Shown here: positions 1 to 6,920 of the stretch, one piece after another
How positions within the stretch are numbered: position 1 is the stretch's first letter
Layout of the letters: every line of letters starts with the position of its first letter
Source of the DNA: Dehalococcoidia bacterium UBA6808
Lineage (GTDB): Bacteria; Chloroflexota; Dehalococcoidia; GIF9; UBA5629
Length of the DNA stretch: 12,591 nucleotides
Assembly: GCA_002452695.1 (NCBI GenBank)
Contig: DKFA01000001.1
Location: forward strand, 824 to 13,414
Direction of reading: 5' to 3'
The notes under the pieces: generated by a model
Told to the model about the DNA's origin: nothing
The model's database searches: none
The model's input: only the letters and a program-made list of their open reading frames with translations
Made by a program: the position numbers and the translations under genes

Positions 1-1968
1 GTGGGCGACGGGCTGTGCTGGCGCTGTGACAGCATGGTGGAGAAAAAACAACTGGAGCAGTGGTTCTTCAAGATCACCAGGTACGCCGACGAGCTGCTCG
101 AGTTCAAGGATATCGACTGGCCGGAGCGCATCCGCATCATGCAGACCAACTGGATCGGCAAGAGCTACGGCGCCGATATCTCCTTCGGGCTGGAACATCC
201 CGGCGTGCAGGAGAAGGAGATCAGGGTTTTCACCACACGTCCGGACACGATTTTCGGCGTGACATTTTTCGTGATGGCGCCCGAGCATCCGCTGGTGCCG
301 GCGCTGACAACCCCGGAACACAAGAAAGAGGTTGAGGAATACATCCGTAAGGCCCAGAGACAGACCGAGTTCGAACGGACTGCCGCCGACGCCGAGAAGA
401 CGGGTGTTTTCCTGGGCAGCTATGTAATCAATCGCGTCAACGGCGAGAAGGTGCCCATCTTTATAGCTGACTATGTATTGCCGCAGTACGGCACCGGCGC
501 GGTGATGGGCGTGCCGGCGCACGACCAGCGCGACTTCGATATGGCCAAGAAATATAACCTGCCCATCCGCATCGTCGTAGCCCCTGATGGCTGGGACGGC
601 AAGGAGCTGCATCAGGCGCATGTCGAAGGCGGGCACATGGTCAATTCGGCCCAGTTCAACGGGCTGTCGATGGAAGATATGCAGTCGGCCATCTGCGATT
701 ATCTGGCGGAAAAGGGATGGGGCAGCAGGACGGTCACTTACCGCCTGAGGGACTGGCTGATCTCGCGCCAGAGGTACTGGGGCGCTCCCATACCGATGGT
801 ATATTGTGAAAAGTGCGGCATTGTGCCTGTGCCAGAAAAGGACCTTCCGGTGCTACTGCCGCGTAATGTGGAGTTCAAGCCCACGGGCGAATCTCCGCTA
901 AAATACTGCGAGGAGTGGGTCAACACGACCTGCCCCAAATGCGGCGGCAAAGCCAAACGGGAGACTGACACCATGGACACCTTCATGTGCTCGTCATGGT
1001 ATTTCCTGCGCTATACCAGCCCGCAGGCCAGCGATTATCCCTGGGACGAGGCCAGTCTGAACTACTGGATGCCGGTGGACATTTACACGGGGGGCGCGGA
1101 GCATGCCACCATGCACCTGCTCTACTCGCGCTTCTTCGTCAAGGCGCTCCGGGATATCGGGCTGGTTAAATTCAATGAGCCTTTCACCAAGCTGTTCAAT
1201 CAGGGCATCATCGTGCAGCAGGGCGAGAAGATGAGCAAGTCCAAGGGCAACGTGATCACGCCCGACGACTATGTCAATAGCCTGGGCGCTGACGCTGTCC
1301 GGGTTTACCTGATGTTCGTGGGCCCGTGGGAGCTGGGCGGCGACTGGAACGACAATGGCATTGTAGGCATGTCCCGCTGGCTGAACCGCGTTTGGAACCT
1401 GGCCATGGCGGATTATGCTGAGAAGAACAGGGACGCCGAGGCGGAGAAGGACTGTCTGCGCGTTATGCATAAAACGATCAAGAAAACATCTGAGGATATG
1501 GAGCGTTTCCGCTTTAACACCATGCTGGCGGCGTTGATGGAATTTACCAATGTGCTGAGCAAAGCGCTGGAAGCAGGGTCAGTGAGTGAAGCGACCTGGA
1601 AGCTGGCGGTTAGAAATCTGCTGATCATGCTAGCGCCCTCGGCCCCGCACATGGCGGAAGAACTATGGGTGAGCCTGGGCTATGACTACAGCATCCATAA
1701 CCAGCTCTGGCCGGCCTGGGACAGGGAGCTGGCCGCCGATGAGGAAGTGACGCTGGTCGTGCAGATCAACGGCAAGGTGCGGGGCAAGCTGACCTTGCCC
1801 GCCGGCATCAATGAAGAAGAAGCCGAGAAAGCAGCCTTTGCCGACGAGCGCATCAAGGCCCAGGTTGAGGGCAAGAGCATAGTCAAGCAGATCTACGTAC
1901 CTGGCAAGCTGCTGAACATCGTAGTTAAACAGGATAAAGCCGTCCCGGATGCAAGGGGCAATAAATAA
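1..1968 (+). CDS. leuS: Leucyl-tRNA synthetase, 5'-truncated by window edge
   Basis: Class I aminoacyl-tRNA synthetase that charges tRNA-Leu with leucine in the cytoplasm. The 655 visible residues begin inside the protein: the family is usually about 800-860 residues and the HIGH motif of the catalytic fold is missing, so the GTG at position 1 is almost certainly an internal valine codon, not a start. In order one sees the CP1 editing domain (TTRPDTIFG at residues 78-86, and GVPAHDQRD at 170-178, whose last Asp is the conserved editing residue), paired cysteines of a zinc-binding insertion (CEKC 269-272, CPKC 311-314), the signature KMSKS at 410-414, the helical anticodon-binding domain, and a typical bacterial C-terminal domain (VQINGKVRGKL, then VPGKLLNIVV at the end). 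The TAA stop is followed after 21 bases by an acyl-CoA dehydrogenase on the same strand, suggesting cotranscription. Identification is very secure. Confidence 0.97.
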   Translation: MGDGLCWRCDSMVEKKQLEQWFFKITRYADELLEFKDIDWPERIRIMQTNWIGKSYGADISFGLEHPGVQEKEIRVFTTRPDTIFGVTFFVMAPEHPLVPALTTPEHKKEVEEYIRKAQRQTEFERTAADAEKTGVFLGSYVINRVNGEKVPIFIADYVLPQYGTGAVMGVPAHDQRDFDMAKKYNLPIRIVVAPDGWDGKELHQAHVEGGHMVNSAQFNGLSMEDMQSAICDYLAEKGWGSRTVTYRLRDWLISRQRYWGAPIPMVYCEKCGIVPVPEKDLPVLLPRNVEFKPTGESPLKYCEEWVNTTCPKCGGKAKRETDTMDTFMCSSWYFLRYTSPQASDYPWDEASLNYWMPVDIYTGGAEHATMHLLYSRFFVKALRDIGLVKFNEPFTKLFNQGIIVQQGEKMSKSKGNVITPDDYVNSLGADAVRVYLMFVGPWELGGDWNDNGIVGMSRWLNRVWNLAMADYAEKNRDAEAEKDCLRVMHKTIKKTSEDMERFRFNTMLAALMEFTNVLSKALEAGSVSEATWKLAVRNLLIMLAPSAPHMAEELWVSLGYDYSIHNQLWPAWDRELAADEEVTLVVQINGKVRGKLTLPAGINEEEAEKAAFADERIKAQVEGKSIVKQIYVPGKLLNIVVKQDKAVPDARGNK

Positions 1969-1978
1969 TTTAAATAAT

Positions 1979-1983
1979 GAGGT
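1979..1983 (+). promoter_or_regulatory. Ribosome binding site of the acyl-CoA dehydrogenase
   Basis: GAGGT lies six bases before the ATG at 1990 and fixes that start. No convincing promoter or terminator is visible in the 21 bases after leuS. Confidence 0.6.
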
Positions 1984-1989
1984 AATTCG

Positions 1990-3219
1990 ATGCTTGATGC
2001 TTTGATGACCGACCGGCAAAAAGAACTGCGTGAAGAGGTGAGGAAGTACGTCAGGTCAGTGCCTGTGCAGTTGCTGCAGGACATGGACAGCGACAAGGTG
2101 AAGTACCCGCGAGAATATGTAGTCGGGTTGGCCAGCCAGAACCTGCTGGGGCTGCGCTTCGACAAAAAATACGGAGGGAGGGGACTGGGATGGTGTGACG
2201 AGATCATCGCACTGGAGGAGATCGGTGTGCTGGGCATGTCGTTGGGCTGCCTGTTCTCGCTGGTCAGCATCGTGGGAGAATCGCTCAACGCATTTGGGAC
2301 TGCCGAGCAAAAAAATAAATACCTGTCCCCATTGCTTAAAGGTAAAATCTTCTGCGCTGAAGGCCTGACCGAGCCGAGGGGCGGGTCCGACTTCTTCGGC
2401 GCAACCACGACCGCGGTGAAAAAGGGGGACTACTATATACTCAACGGGCAAAAACGCTTCGTAGTCGGAGCGGAGGGTGCGGACATCATACTGGTCTATG
2501 CACGTACGGAGGGAGAAGGGAGCAAATCGATCAGCGCTTTCATTGTCGAGAGGGACGAGGGCGTCGAGGCCAAATATATCTATGGCCTGCTGGGGACGAG
2601 GGGCGGAGGAGCGGGCAGGCTGGTCTTCAAGGACGTCAAAGTACCGCAGGAGAACCTGGTACTGGGACTCAACCGGGGCGCCGAGGTATTCAACCAGATG
2701 ATGATACCCGAGAGGATGACCTCGGCGGCGGGTGCGATCGGCATGGCGCGTGCTGCGCTGGAAGTGGCCACACGCTACAGCAACAAGCGCAAAGCCTTCG
2801 GACGCAAGATACGCGATTTTGAAGGGGTTAGCTTCAAAATAGCCGAGAGCATCACCAAACTGGATGCGGCCAGGATGCTGACCTATGGGGCAGCTTCGGC
2901 TGTAGATAAACTGGGCAGCACGGGATATACGCGCAGGCTGGTATCAGAGGCCAAGAAGTTCTCCACCGAGACGGCCTGGGAAGTGATCAATAACGCCATG
3001 CAGGTGGTGGGCGGCATCGGATACACCAATGTATATCCGATCGAGAAGATGCTGCGCGACGCCCGCCTGTCGATCATCTGGACGGGCACCAGTGAGATCA
3101 TGAACCTGATCATACAGCATGAATATTACAAGGAGACGCTGGCCGTCAGCACGAATATACGCAACGTGGAGGAAGATGCGGCGGAAGCGAAGGCGGCCGA
3201 CGAGAAGATATACGAATAA
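1990..3219 (+). CDS. Acyl-CoA dehydrogenase
   Basis: FAD-dependent flavoenzyme that introduces the alpha-beta double bond into an acyl-CoA thioester, passing electrons to an electron-transfer flavoprotein; acts in fatty-acid or branched-chain amino-acid oxidation. The 409 residues show the usual order: helical N-terminal domain, middle beta domain with the signature CAEGLTEPRGGSD (122-134), and the C-terminal helical bundle with RKAFGRKI (267-274) and QVVGGIGYTNVYPIEKMLRD (338-357). At the position where short- and medium-chain enzymes carry the catalytic Glu (YEGT) this protein has WTGT with Thr365. A Glu at 241, in PERMTSAAGAIG, aligns by eye with the alternative catalytic Glu of isovaleryl-CoA and long-chain dehydrogenases, so activity is probably kept with that geometry. 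Substrate cannot be read from the sequence. It sits between leuS and a yggS-like gene, five bases from the latter. A charged C-terminal tail (392-409, rich in Glu/Ala/Lys) extends beyond the usual end. Confidence 0.93.
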   Translation: MLDALMTDRQKELREEVRKYVRSVPVQLLQDMDSDKVKYPREYVVGLASQNLLGLRFDKKYGGRGLGWCDEIIALEEIGVLGMSLGCLFSLVSIVGESLNAFGTAEQKNKYLSPLLKGKIFCAEGLTEPRGGSDFFGATTTAVKKGDYYILNGQKRFVVGAEGADIILVYARTEGEGSKSISAFIVERDEGVEAKYIYGLLGTRGGGAGRLVFKDVKVPQENLVLGLNRGAEVFNQMMIPERMTSAAGAIGMARAALEVATRYSNKRKAFGRKIRDFEGVSFKIAESITKLDAARMLTYGAASAVDKLGSTGYTRRLVSEAKKFSTETAWEVINNAMQVVGGIGYTNVYPIEKMLRDARLSIIWTGTSEIMNLIIQHEYYKETLAVSTNIRNVEEDAAEAKAADEKIYE

Positions 3220-3224
3220 ACGAA

Positions 3225-3920
3225 GTGAGCAATAGTGAGATCGCCGCCCGACGGGAGGAGATCGCCCGCAACATCGAGACCGTCCGTGGGCGCATGGAAC
3301 AGGCTGCCAGGCGCAGCCGCAGGGACATCACTGAGGTCAGGCTGATTGCAGTCAGCAAGAACTTCGATGCGGCTGCAGTGAGGGCGGCCTACGATTGCGG
3401 GCTGCGGGATTTCGGCGAGAACAGGGTGCAGGAGGCTGCTGCCAAGTACGGAGCGCTTTCGGATATGCGCGGGGATATAACGCTGCACATGATAGGGCAC
3501 CTGCAGACAAACAAGGTACGTGATGCGCTCGGATTATTTGACATAATCCACAGCGTAGATTCGGTGAAGCTGGCAAGGGAGATCAGCAGAAGGGCAAACG
3601 AGACCGTGCCTGTTTTGATCGAGGTCAATGTGGCTGAGGAGGAGTCGAAGTTCGGGCTTTCCGCGCAGCAGGTGAAAGAGACCGTCGAGAGCATCGGTGT
3701 GTTGTCTAATATTGAGATAAAGGGGTTAATGACGGTAGCGCCCTACGTGGAGAATCCCGAGGACGTGAGGCCGGTGTTCGCCAAGTTGAAGAAGCTCAAT
3801 GACATGTTCGGGTTTAAGGAGCTTTCGATGGGCATGACGGACGACCTGGAGATTGCGATACAGGAGGGGGCGACTATGATCAGGGTAGGCCGGGCCATTT
3901 TCGGAGAAAGGAGATATTAG
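3225..3920 (+). CDS. YggS/PLPBP-family pyridoxal-phosphate homeostasis protein
   Basis: Single-domain TIM-barrel protein of the YggS/PROSC (PLPBP) family, related to the N-terminal domain of alanine racemase. It binds pyridoxal 5'-phosphate and balances PLP and amino/keto-acid pools; no catalytic activity is established for the family. The 231 residues are the usual length. Visible marks: RLIAVSK with the PLP-binding Lys45, FGENRVQE (63-70), HMIGHLQTNK (88-97), GLMTVAP, LSMGMTDDLEIAIQEGATM, and the terminal VGRAIFGER. The start is GTG at 3225, five bases after the preceding stop. The next in-frame ATG (residue 24) would remove the first helix, so GTG is preferred although its ribosome binding site is weak. 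The stop abuts the ATG of proC with no gap; the yggS-proC pairing is a common bacterial arrangement and fits a shared role near proline and PLP metabolism. Confidence 0.95.
   Translation: MSNSEIAARREEIARNIETVRGRMEQAARRSRRDITEVRLIAVSKNFDAAAVRAAYDCGLRDFGENRVQEAAAKYGALSDMRGDITLHMIGHLQTNKVRDALGLFDIIHSVDSVKLAREISRRANETVPVLIEVNVAEEESKFGLSAQQVKETVESIGVLSNIEIKGLMTVAPYVENPEDVRPVFAKLKKLNDMFGFKELSMGMTDDLEIAIQEGATMIRVGRAIFGERRY
3909..3913 (+). promoter_or_regulatory. Ribosome binding site of proC inside the end of the yggS-like gene
   Basis: AGGAG lies seven bases before the proC ATG and within the last codons of the upstream gene. With the stop and start codons directly adjoining, this suggests translational coupling. 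Confidence 0.6.
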
Positions 3921-4718
3921 ATGAAAACAGCATTAATCGGGGGCGGCACGATGGGCGAGGCCATACTCAAGAGCCTGATAAGGAAGAAGCTGGCAGACAA
4001 AGGCGAGATCACGGTGAGCGATATCTCGGCAGCCCGCCGCGAGCTGCTGAAAAAGAGATATGGCGTCAACGTCACGGACAGCAACGTTGAAGCTATCAGG
4101 GGAGCGGAGGTCATCCTGCTGGCGGTCAAGCCGGGGGAGATGGGGCAAGTACTGGGGCAACTGTCAGGGCAGCTCAAGTCACAGCTGATTATTTCCATTG
4201 CCGCGGGCGTAACTTTGGAGACGATAACCTCGAAGCTCAACTACAGGCAGGTTGTGAGGGCCATGCCCAATACGCCGGCGCAGGTGGGCAAGGGCATGAC
4301 GGCCTGGGTAACGGCAAAAGAAGTGAGCAAGGTCAACCATGACAAGGCGCGGGCGATACTGGCCTCGCTGGGCGAGGAGCATTACTTTGCCGATGAGAAG
4401 TACATGGATATGGCCACAGCCATCAGTGGAAGCGGGCCGGCCTACGTCTTCCTGGTAATCGAAGCGCTGATCGATGCGGGAGTACATATCGGACTTCCAC
4501 GCGACGTAGCGCAGAAGCTGGTGCTGGTGACGATCAGCGGCTCGGCCGAAGCCATGCAGAAGATGGGCAAGCATCCAGCCGAGTTACGTAATATGGTTAC
4601 TTCGCCGGGCGGCACCACCGCGGAGGCCCTGTATAAACTGGAAATGGGCGGGCTGAGGTCGCTGATGATCTCAGCGGTGGAGGCAGCCTACAACAAGGCC
4701 AAAGGGCTGGGGAAGTAG
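3921..4718 (+). CDS. proC: Pyrroline-5-carboxylate reductase
   Basis: Catalyses the last step of proline biosynthesis, NAD(P)H-dependent reduction of 1-pyrroline-5-carboxylate to L-proline, in the cytoplasm. The 265 residues match the family length. The N-terminal Rossmann fold begins with ALIGGGTMGEAI (4-15); VRAMPNTPAQVGKGMTAW (112-129) and SGSGPAYVF (169-177) follow; the family signature is in the C-terminal dimerisation domain (MVTSPGGTTAEAL, 225-237). No lesion is seen. The ATG directly follows the stop of the yggS-like gene with a good AGGAG behind it. It is the last gene of the leuS-side cluster: base composition drops right after it and no same-strand gene follows closely. No clear hairpin terminator was found after the TAG. 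Confidence 0.97.
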   Translation: MKTALIGGGTMGEAILKSLIRKKLADKGEITVSDISAARRELLKKRYGVNVTDSNVEAIRGAEVILLAVKPGEMGQVLGQLSGQLKSQLIISIAAGVTLETITSKLNYRQVVRAMPNTPAQVGKGMTAWVTAKEVSKVNHDKARAILASLGEEHYFADEKYMDMATAISGSGPAYVFLVIEALIDAGVHIGLPRDVAQKLVLVTISGSAEAMQKMGKHPAELRNMVTSPGGTTAEALYKLEMGGLRSLMISAVEAAYNKAKGLGK

Positions 4719-4793
4719 AGAAGATGAAAGAGTTTGACAGTTAAATAGGACAACAGTACTATTAAAGCAAGTCCGAGAGAAATGATATTTTGA

Positions 4794-4997
4794 GTGGTAA
4801 GGGAAATGTCCGAAGCGCCATCACTTATTTATCTGAATATCAGTGATGCTACTGATAATAAACATAATCACATGGTTGTCGTGCGTCAAAATAAAATTAT
4901 AGCCTCAGTTGAGACATATAGCGATATGACCGGTGAAATCGTTAACTTTTTTAAAGTACTTTGCGATAAGAAAGAGAAGTTAAGTGAAACGAGATGA
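4794..4997 (+). CDS. Small orphan ORF, hypothetical protein
   Basis: A 67-codon open frame in AT-richer DNA just after proC. An in-frame TGA ends directly before the GTG at 4794, so translation starts there or at the ATG at 4806 (63 residues). Neither has an ideal ribosome binding site: AAGGGA at 4799-4804 is too close to the ATG, and GAGAGA is 13 bases ahead of the GTG. The product begins MSEAPSLIYLNIS in the ATG version, is soluble-looking with alternating hydrophobic strands (HMVVV, KIIASVE), and ends in a charged tail. There is no signal peptide, membrane segment or recognised domain. It may be real, a remnant, or chance. Confidence 0.35.
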   Translation: MVREMSEAPSLIYLNISDATDNKHNHMVVVRQNKIIASVETYSDMTGEIVNFFKVLCDKKEKLSETR

Positions 4998-5170
4998 GAT
5001 TGCTATCCTTTTTAATCAGTTCGTCAAGTTAGGGGAATCGTCTAATAGCCTTAATCAGTTAGAATCTTTGCAGTAGTATAACCGCTTTTCAAAATGGTAA
5101 TTATAATCTTGTGAGTTAACCTGCTGAAAATCCCTCGTTCCAGAAGGTATTGAAAAGGGGGCAAATAGAT
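4998..5170. other. AT-rich intergenic stretch before the hydroxyacid dehydrogenase
   Basis: No gene is seen. It contains a 10-base direct repeat TTAATCAGTT (5012-5021 and 5051-5060) and a TATAAT at 5102-5107 that could be a -10 element for the dehydrogenase about 65 bases downstream; no good -35 box lies 16-18 bases ahead of it. Confidence 0.3.
5154..5160 (+). promoter_or_regulatory. Ribosome binding site deciding the dehydrogenase start
   Basis: AAAGGGG about ten bases before the ATG at 5171 supports that start over the in-frame TTG at 5150, which would put this purine tract inside the coding region. Confidence 0.55.
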
Positions 5171-6175
5171 ATGGTTACACAAAAAAGCAATATCAATATC
5201 CTGGCGACTGTCCCGCTTAAGGAAGAGCTGGCGCATCAAATAACCTCCATTGACAGCAGGATCAGGTTGAGAAGCATTGTTGACCTGATGACGGCGGAGC
5301 AATCAGGTAATGAAGATGCCAGGCGAAAACTGGATGCCGAGCTTAGCAAGGCGGAGATCATCTTCGGCTTTAACCTGCCGTCCGATCTCATCCGGCGTGC
5401 ACCCGGATTGAAGTGGATTCAACTAATATCGGCCGGGGTGGACCGTTATCTTACCGATGAGGTACGCAACAGCCGGGTGACGATGACCAGCGTGCGAGGT
5501 ATGCATGCAGTCACTATTAGTGAATTTGTTTTGTGCGAGATGCTGATGTTTGCCAAACATATGCCGCAACTATTCCTGGAAAAACAGTCCAGGCAATGGA
5601 AGCCGGTTACGCCAAATGTGTTGCGCGGCAAGACCGTTGGCATAGTTGGGATGGGGGGCATCGGGCGTGAGACAGCCCGCCTGTGCCGCGCCTTCGGCAT
5701 GAAAGTTATGGCCACTTACCGATCGGCGCGTTCAACCTCTCGCGCTAAATACGTGGATGAGGTATACCAGACCGGCAGTATGACTGACATGTTCAGGCAA
5801 TGCGATTTTGTGGTGCTCTCATTGCCACTCACACATGAGACAAAGGGAATGATAGGTGAGCACGAATTGCGCAGCATGAAGCCGACTGCCTACCTTATCA
5901 ATATTTCCCGGGGCAGGATTGTAGATGAAGAGGCGCTGGTACGCGCACTTGAAGAAGGCCGCATTGCCGGAGCCGGGCTGGATGTATTTGAAACAGAACC
6001 TTTGCCTGTGGATAGTAGACTGTGGGGGTTCCCCAATGTGATCTTAAGTCCGCATATTGCCGGCGGCATGGATGATTATATTGAGCAGTCCACGGACATA
6101 TTCTTTGAAAACTTGAAAAGGTATATTAGCGGCAAACGTCTGCTGCGCATGGTTAACAAACAGGAGGGATATTAG
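5171..6175 (+). CDS. D-isomer-specific 2-hydroxyacid dehydrogenase (glyoxylate/hydroxypyruvate reductase-like)
   Basis: NAD(P)-dependent oxidoreductase interconverting a 2-keto acid and its D-2-hydroxy acid. With the ATG at 5171 the protein has 334 residues, the normal family size. The split substrate domain comes first, then the inserted Rossmann domain with GMGGIG at 160-165, and the three family active-site residues are present: Arg247 in NISRGRIVDE, Glu276 in DVFETEPLP, and His295 in SPHIAGG. The adenosine-binding loop ends in ATYRS (181-185) with an Arg and no acidic residue, which hints at NADP preference (inference). Closest in style to GhrA-like reductases and 3-phosphoglycerate dehydrogenase-like proteins of unknown substrate. 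It stands alone: about 450 bases from proC and about 220 from the transposase remnant downstream. Base composition is between that of the leuS cluster and the island. Confidence 0.92.
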   Translation: MVTQKSNINILATVPLKEELAHQITSIDSRIRLRSIVDLMTAEQSGNEDARRKLDAELSKAEIIFGFNLPSDLIRRAPGLKWIQLISAGVDRYLTDEVRNSRVTMTSVRGMHAVTISEFVLCEMLMFAKHMPQLFLEKQSRQWKPVTPNVLRGKTVGIVGMGGIGRETARLCRAFGMKVMATYRSARSTSRAKYVDEVYQTGSMTDMFRQCDFVVLSLPLTHETKGMIGEHELRSMKPTAYLINISRGRIVDEEALVRALEEGRIAGAGLDVFETEPLPVDSRLWGFPNVILSPHIAGGMDDYIEQSTDIFFENLKRYISGKRLLRMVNKQEGY

Positions 6176-6326
6176 ATTGTGTACTGCACCCTATTAATCA
6201 AGCCTTTACTAAGAGAGTATCCTAATCTGTTCCAGTTTATTCTGATTAATATTGGGAGGTCTCTCGTATTTGTTCAACTTTAACCGACAAACTGTTACTG
6301 TATCCGTAGCAACATGGCTGAGCCGG

Positions 6327-6355
6327 TTGACTTATTAATCCGAGCATTAAATACT
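6327..6355 (+). promoter_or_regulatory. Possible promoter ahead of the IS630-type transposase
   Basis: TTGACT (6327-6332), a 17-base spacer, then AATACT (6350-6355; 4 of 6 to TATAAT), about 55 bases upstream of the transposase start. Suggestive only. Confidence 0.3.
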
Positions 6356-6409
6356 TCATGTAGAAGGCGATTTTATACTATACTCAATTAAGACAATATG
6401 GAGAGAAGC

Positions 6410-6715
6410 ATGGAAGGAAGATCAGATTTTTGGAGCTTGGGGGCAGGAGCCCAGGAAGCGATAAGGGTGCGAACTATTGAAGTTATTGAAGCAGGAATGG
6501 GGAAGTCCAAAGCGACGGAAGAATTCGGTATCAGCCGGCGCGCTGTTACTCGCTGGATACGCGCCGACCGTCAAGGCGGCAAGGAAGCTCTGAAAGCCAA
6601 ACCACGTGGGCGTCCGCGGGGAGGAGGCAAGCTGAAGCCATGGCAGCGTGCCACCATAGTGAACCTCATTACTGACCGGCATCCTGACCAATTGAAATTG
6701 CCCTTTTGCCTTTGA
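6410..6715 (+). pseudogene. IS630-family transposase, N-terminal remnant
   Basis: About 100 residues of the N-terminal DNA-binding region of an IS630/Tc1-like transposase. One sees a helix-turn-helix (KSKATEEFGISRRAVTRWIR), the basic Gly/Arg-rich linker KAKPRGRPRGGGKLKPWQ, and the second helical segment ending ITDRHPDQLKLPFCL. In intact relatives this last motif is followed by a WTRE-like sequence and the roughly 200-residue DDE catalytic domain. Here the frame stops at TGA (6713-6715) exactly where the Trp codon is expected, and nothing like a DDE domain follows in any frame, so the gene is truncated by a rearrangement near 6713. The ATG at 6410 is preferred because GGAGAG (6400-6405) is close before it; an in-frame ATG lies at 6398. 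Inactive as a transposase. Confidence 0.8.
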
Positions 6716-6818
6716 TCAGCGCCCGTTGTTTTTTGCCCAAAGATCAAACGCCGATCGTGCTGGACCCCGGCAAGAGATGACAAAATCATAGACCATTAAC
6801 ACTACCTATACCTATCAA
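6716..6818. other. Scrambled segment after the IS630 breakpoint
   Basis: GC-rich to about 6780, then AT-rich. Short open frames run to stops at about 6776-6795 (one reads LPKDQTPIVLDPGKR before its stop), which could be the tail of a lost gene, but none is recognised. Confidence 0.25.
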
Positions 6819-6848
6819 TTGACTTACACTTAGTGAGCGAACTAAAAT
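6819..6848 (+). promoter_or_regulatory. Sigma-70-type promoter of the cofE/helicase chimera
   Basis: TTGACT (6819-6824) and TAAAAT (6843-6848), each 5 of 6 to consensus, are separated by 18 bases. A transcript would begin near 6855, giving a leader of about 65 bases with a short GCGAG/CTCGC hairpin (6888-6903) just before the ribosome binding site. Probably the original cofE promoter. Confidence 0.5.
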
Positions 6849-6910
6849 TTAGCGATGCAGGTTTTGCTGACCTATACAGGGTTTAGGGCGAGGTGAGGCT
6901 CGCTTGAGAG

Positions 6911-6915
6911 GGAGG
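6911..6915 (+). promoter_or_regulatory. Ribosome binding site of the chimeric ORF
   Basis: GGAGG, within the run GAGAGGGAGGT, lies five bases before the ATG at 6921, the strongest ribosome binding site in the accessory part of the window. Confidence 0.65.
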
Positions 6916-6920
6916 TTAAC

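Noticed and set aside
1..3. GTG at position 1 as the leuS start
   Set aside because: The sequence that follows is the family's internal zinc/editing region and the HIGH motif is missing, so the gene is cut by the window edge.
994..1470. 158-codon - strand ORF inside leuS
   Set aside because: Antisense shadow of a GC-rich conserved gene; no domain and no ribosome binding site.
1893..2451. Overlapping - strand ORFs across the leuS end and acyl-CoA dehydrogenase start
   Set aside because: Low-complexity shadows of two clearly coding + strand genes.
6176..6397. RNA gene or riboswitch before the IS630 remnant
   Set aside because: No tRNA-like cloverleaf, no stable long hairpin and no recognised riboswitch core.
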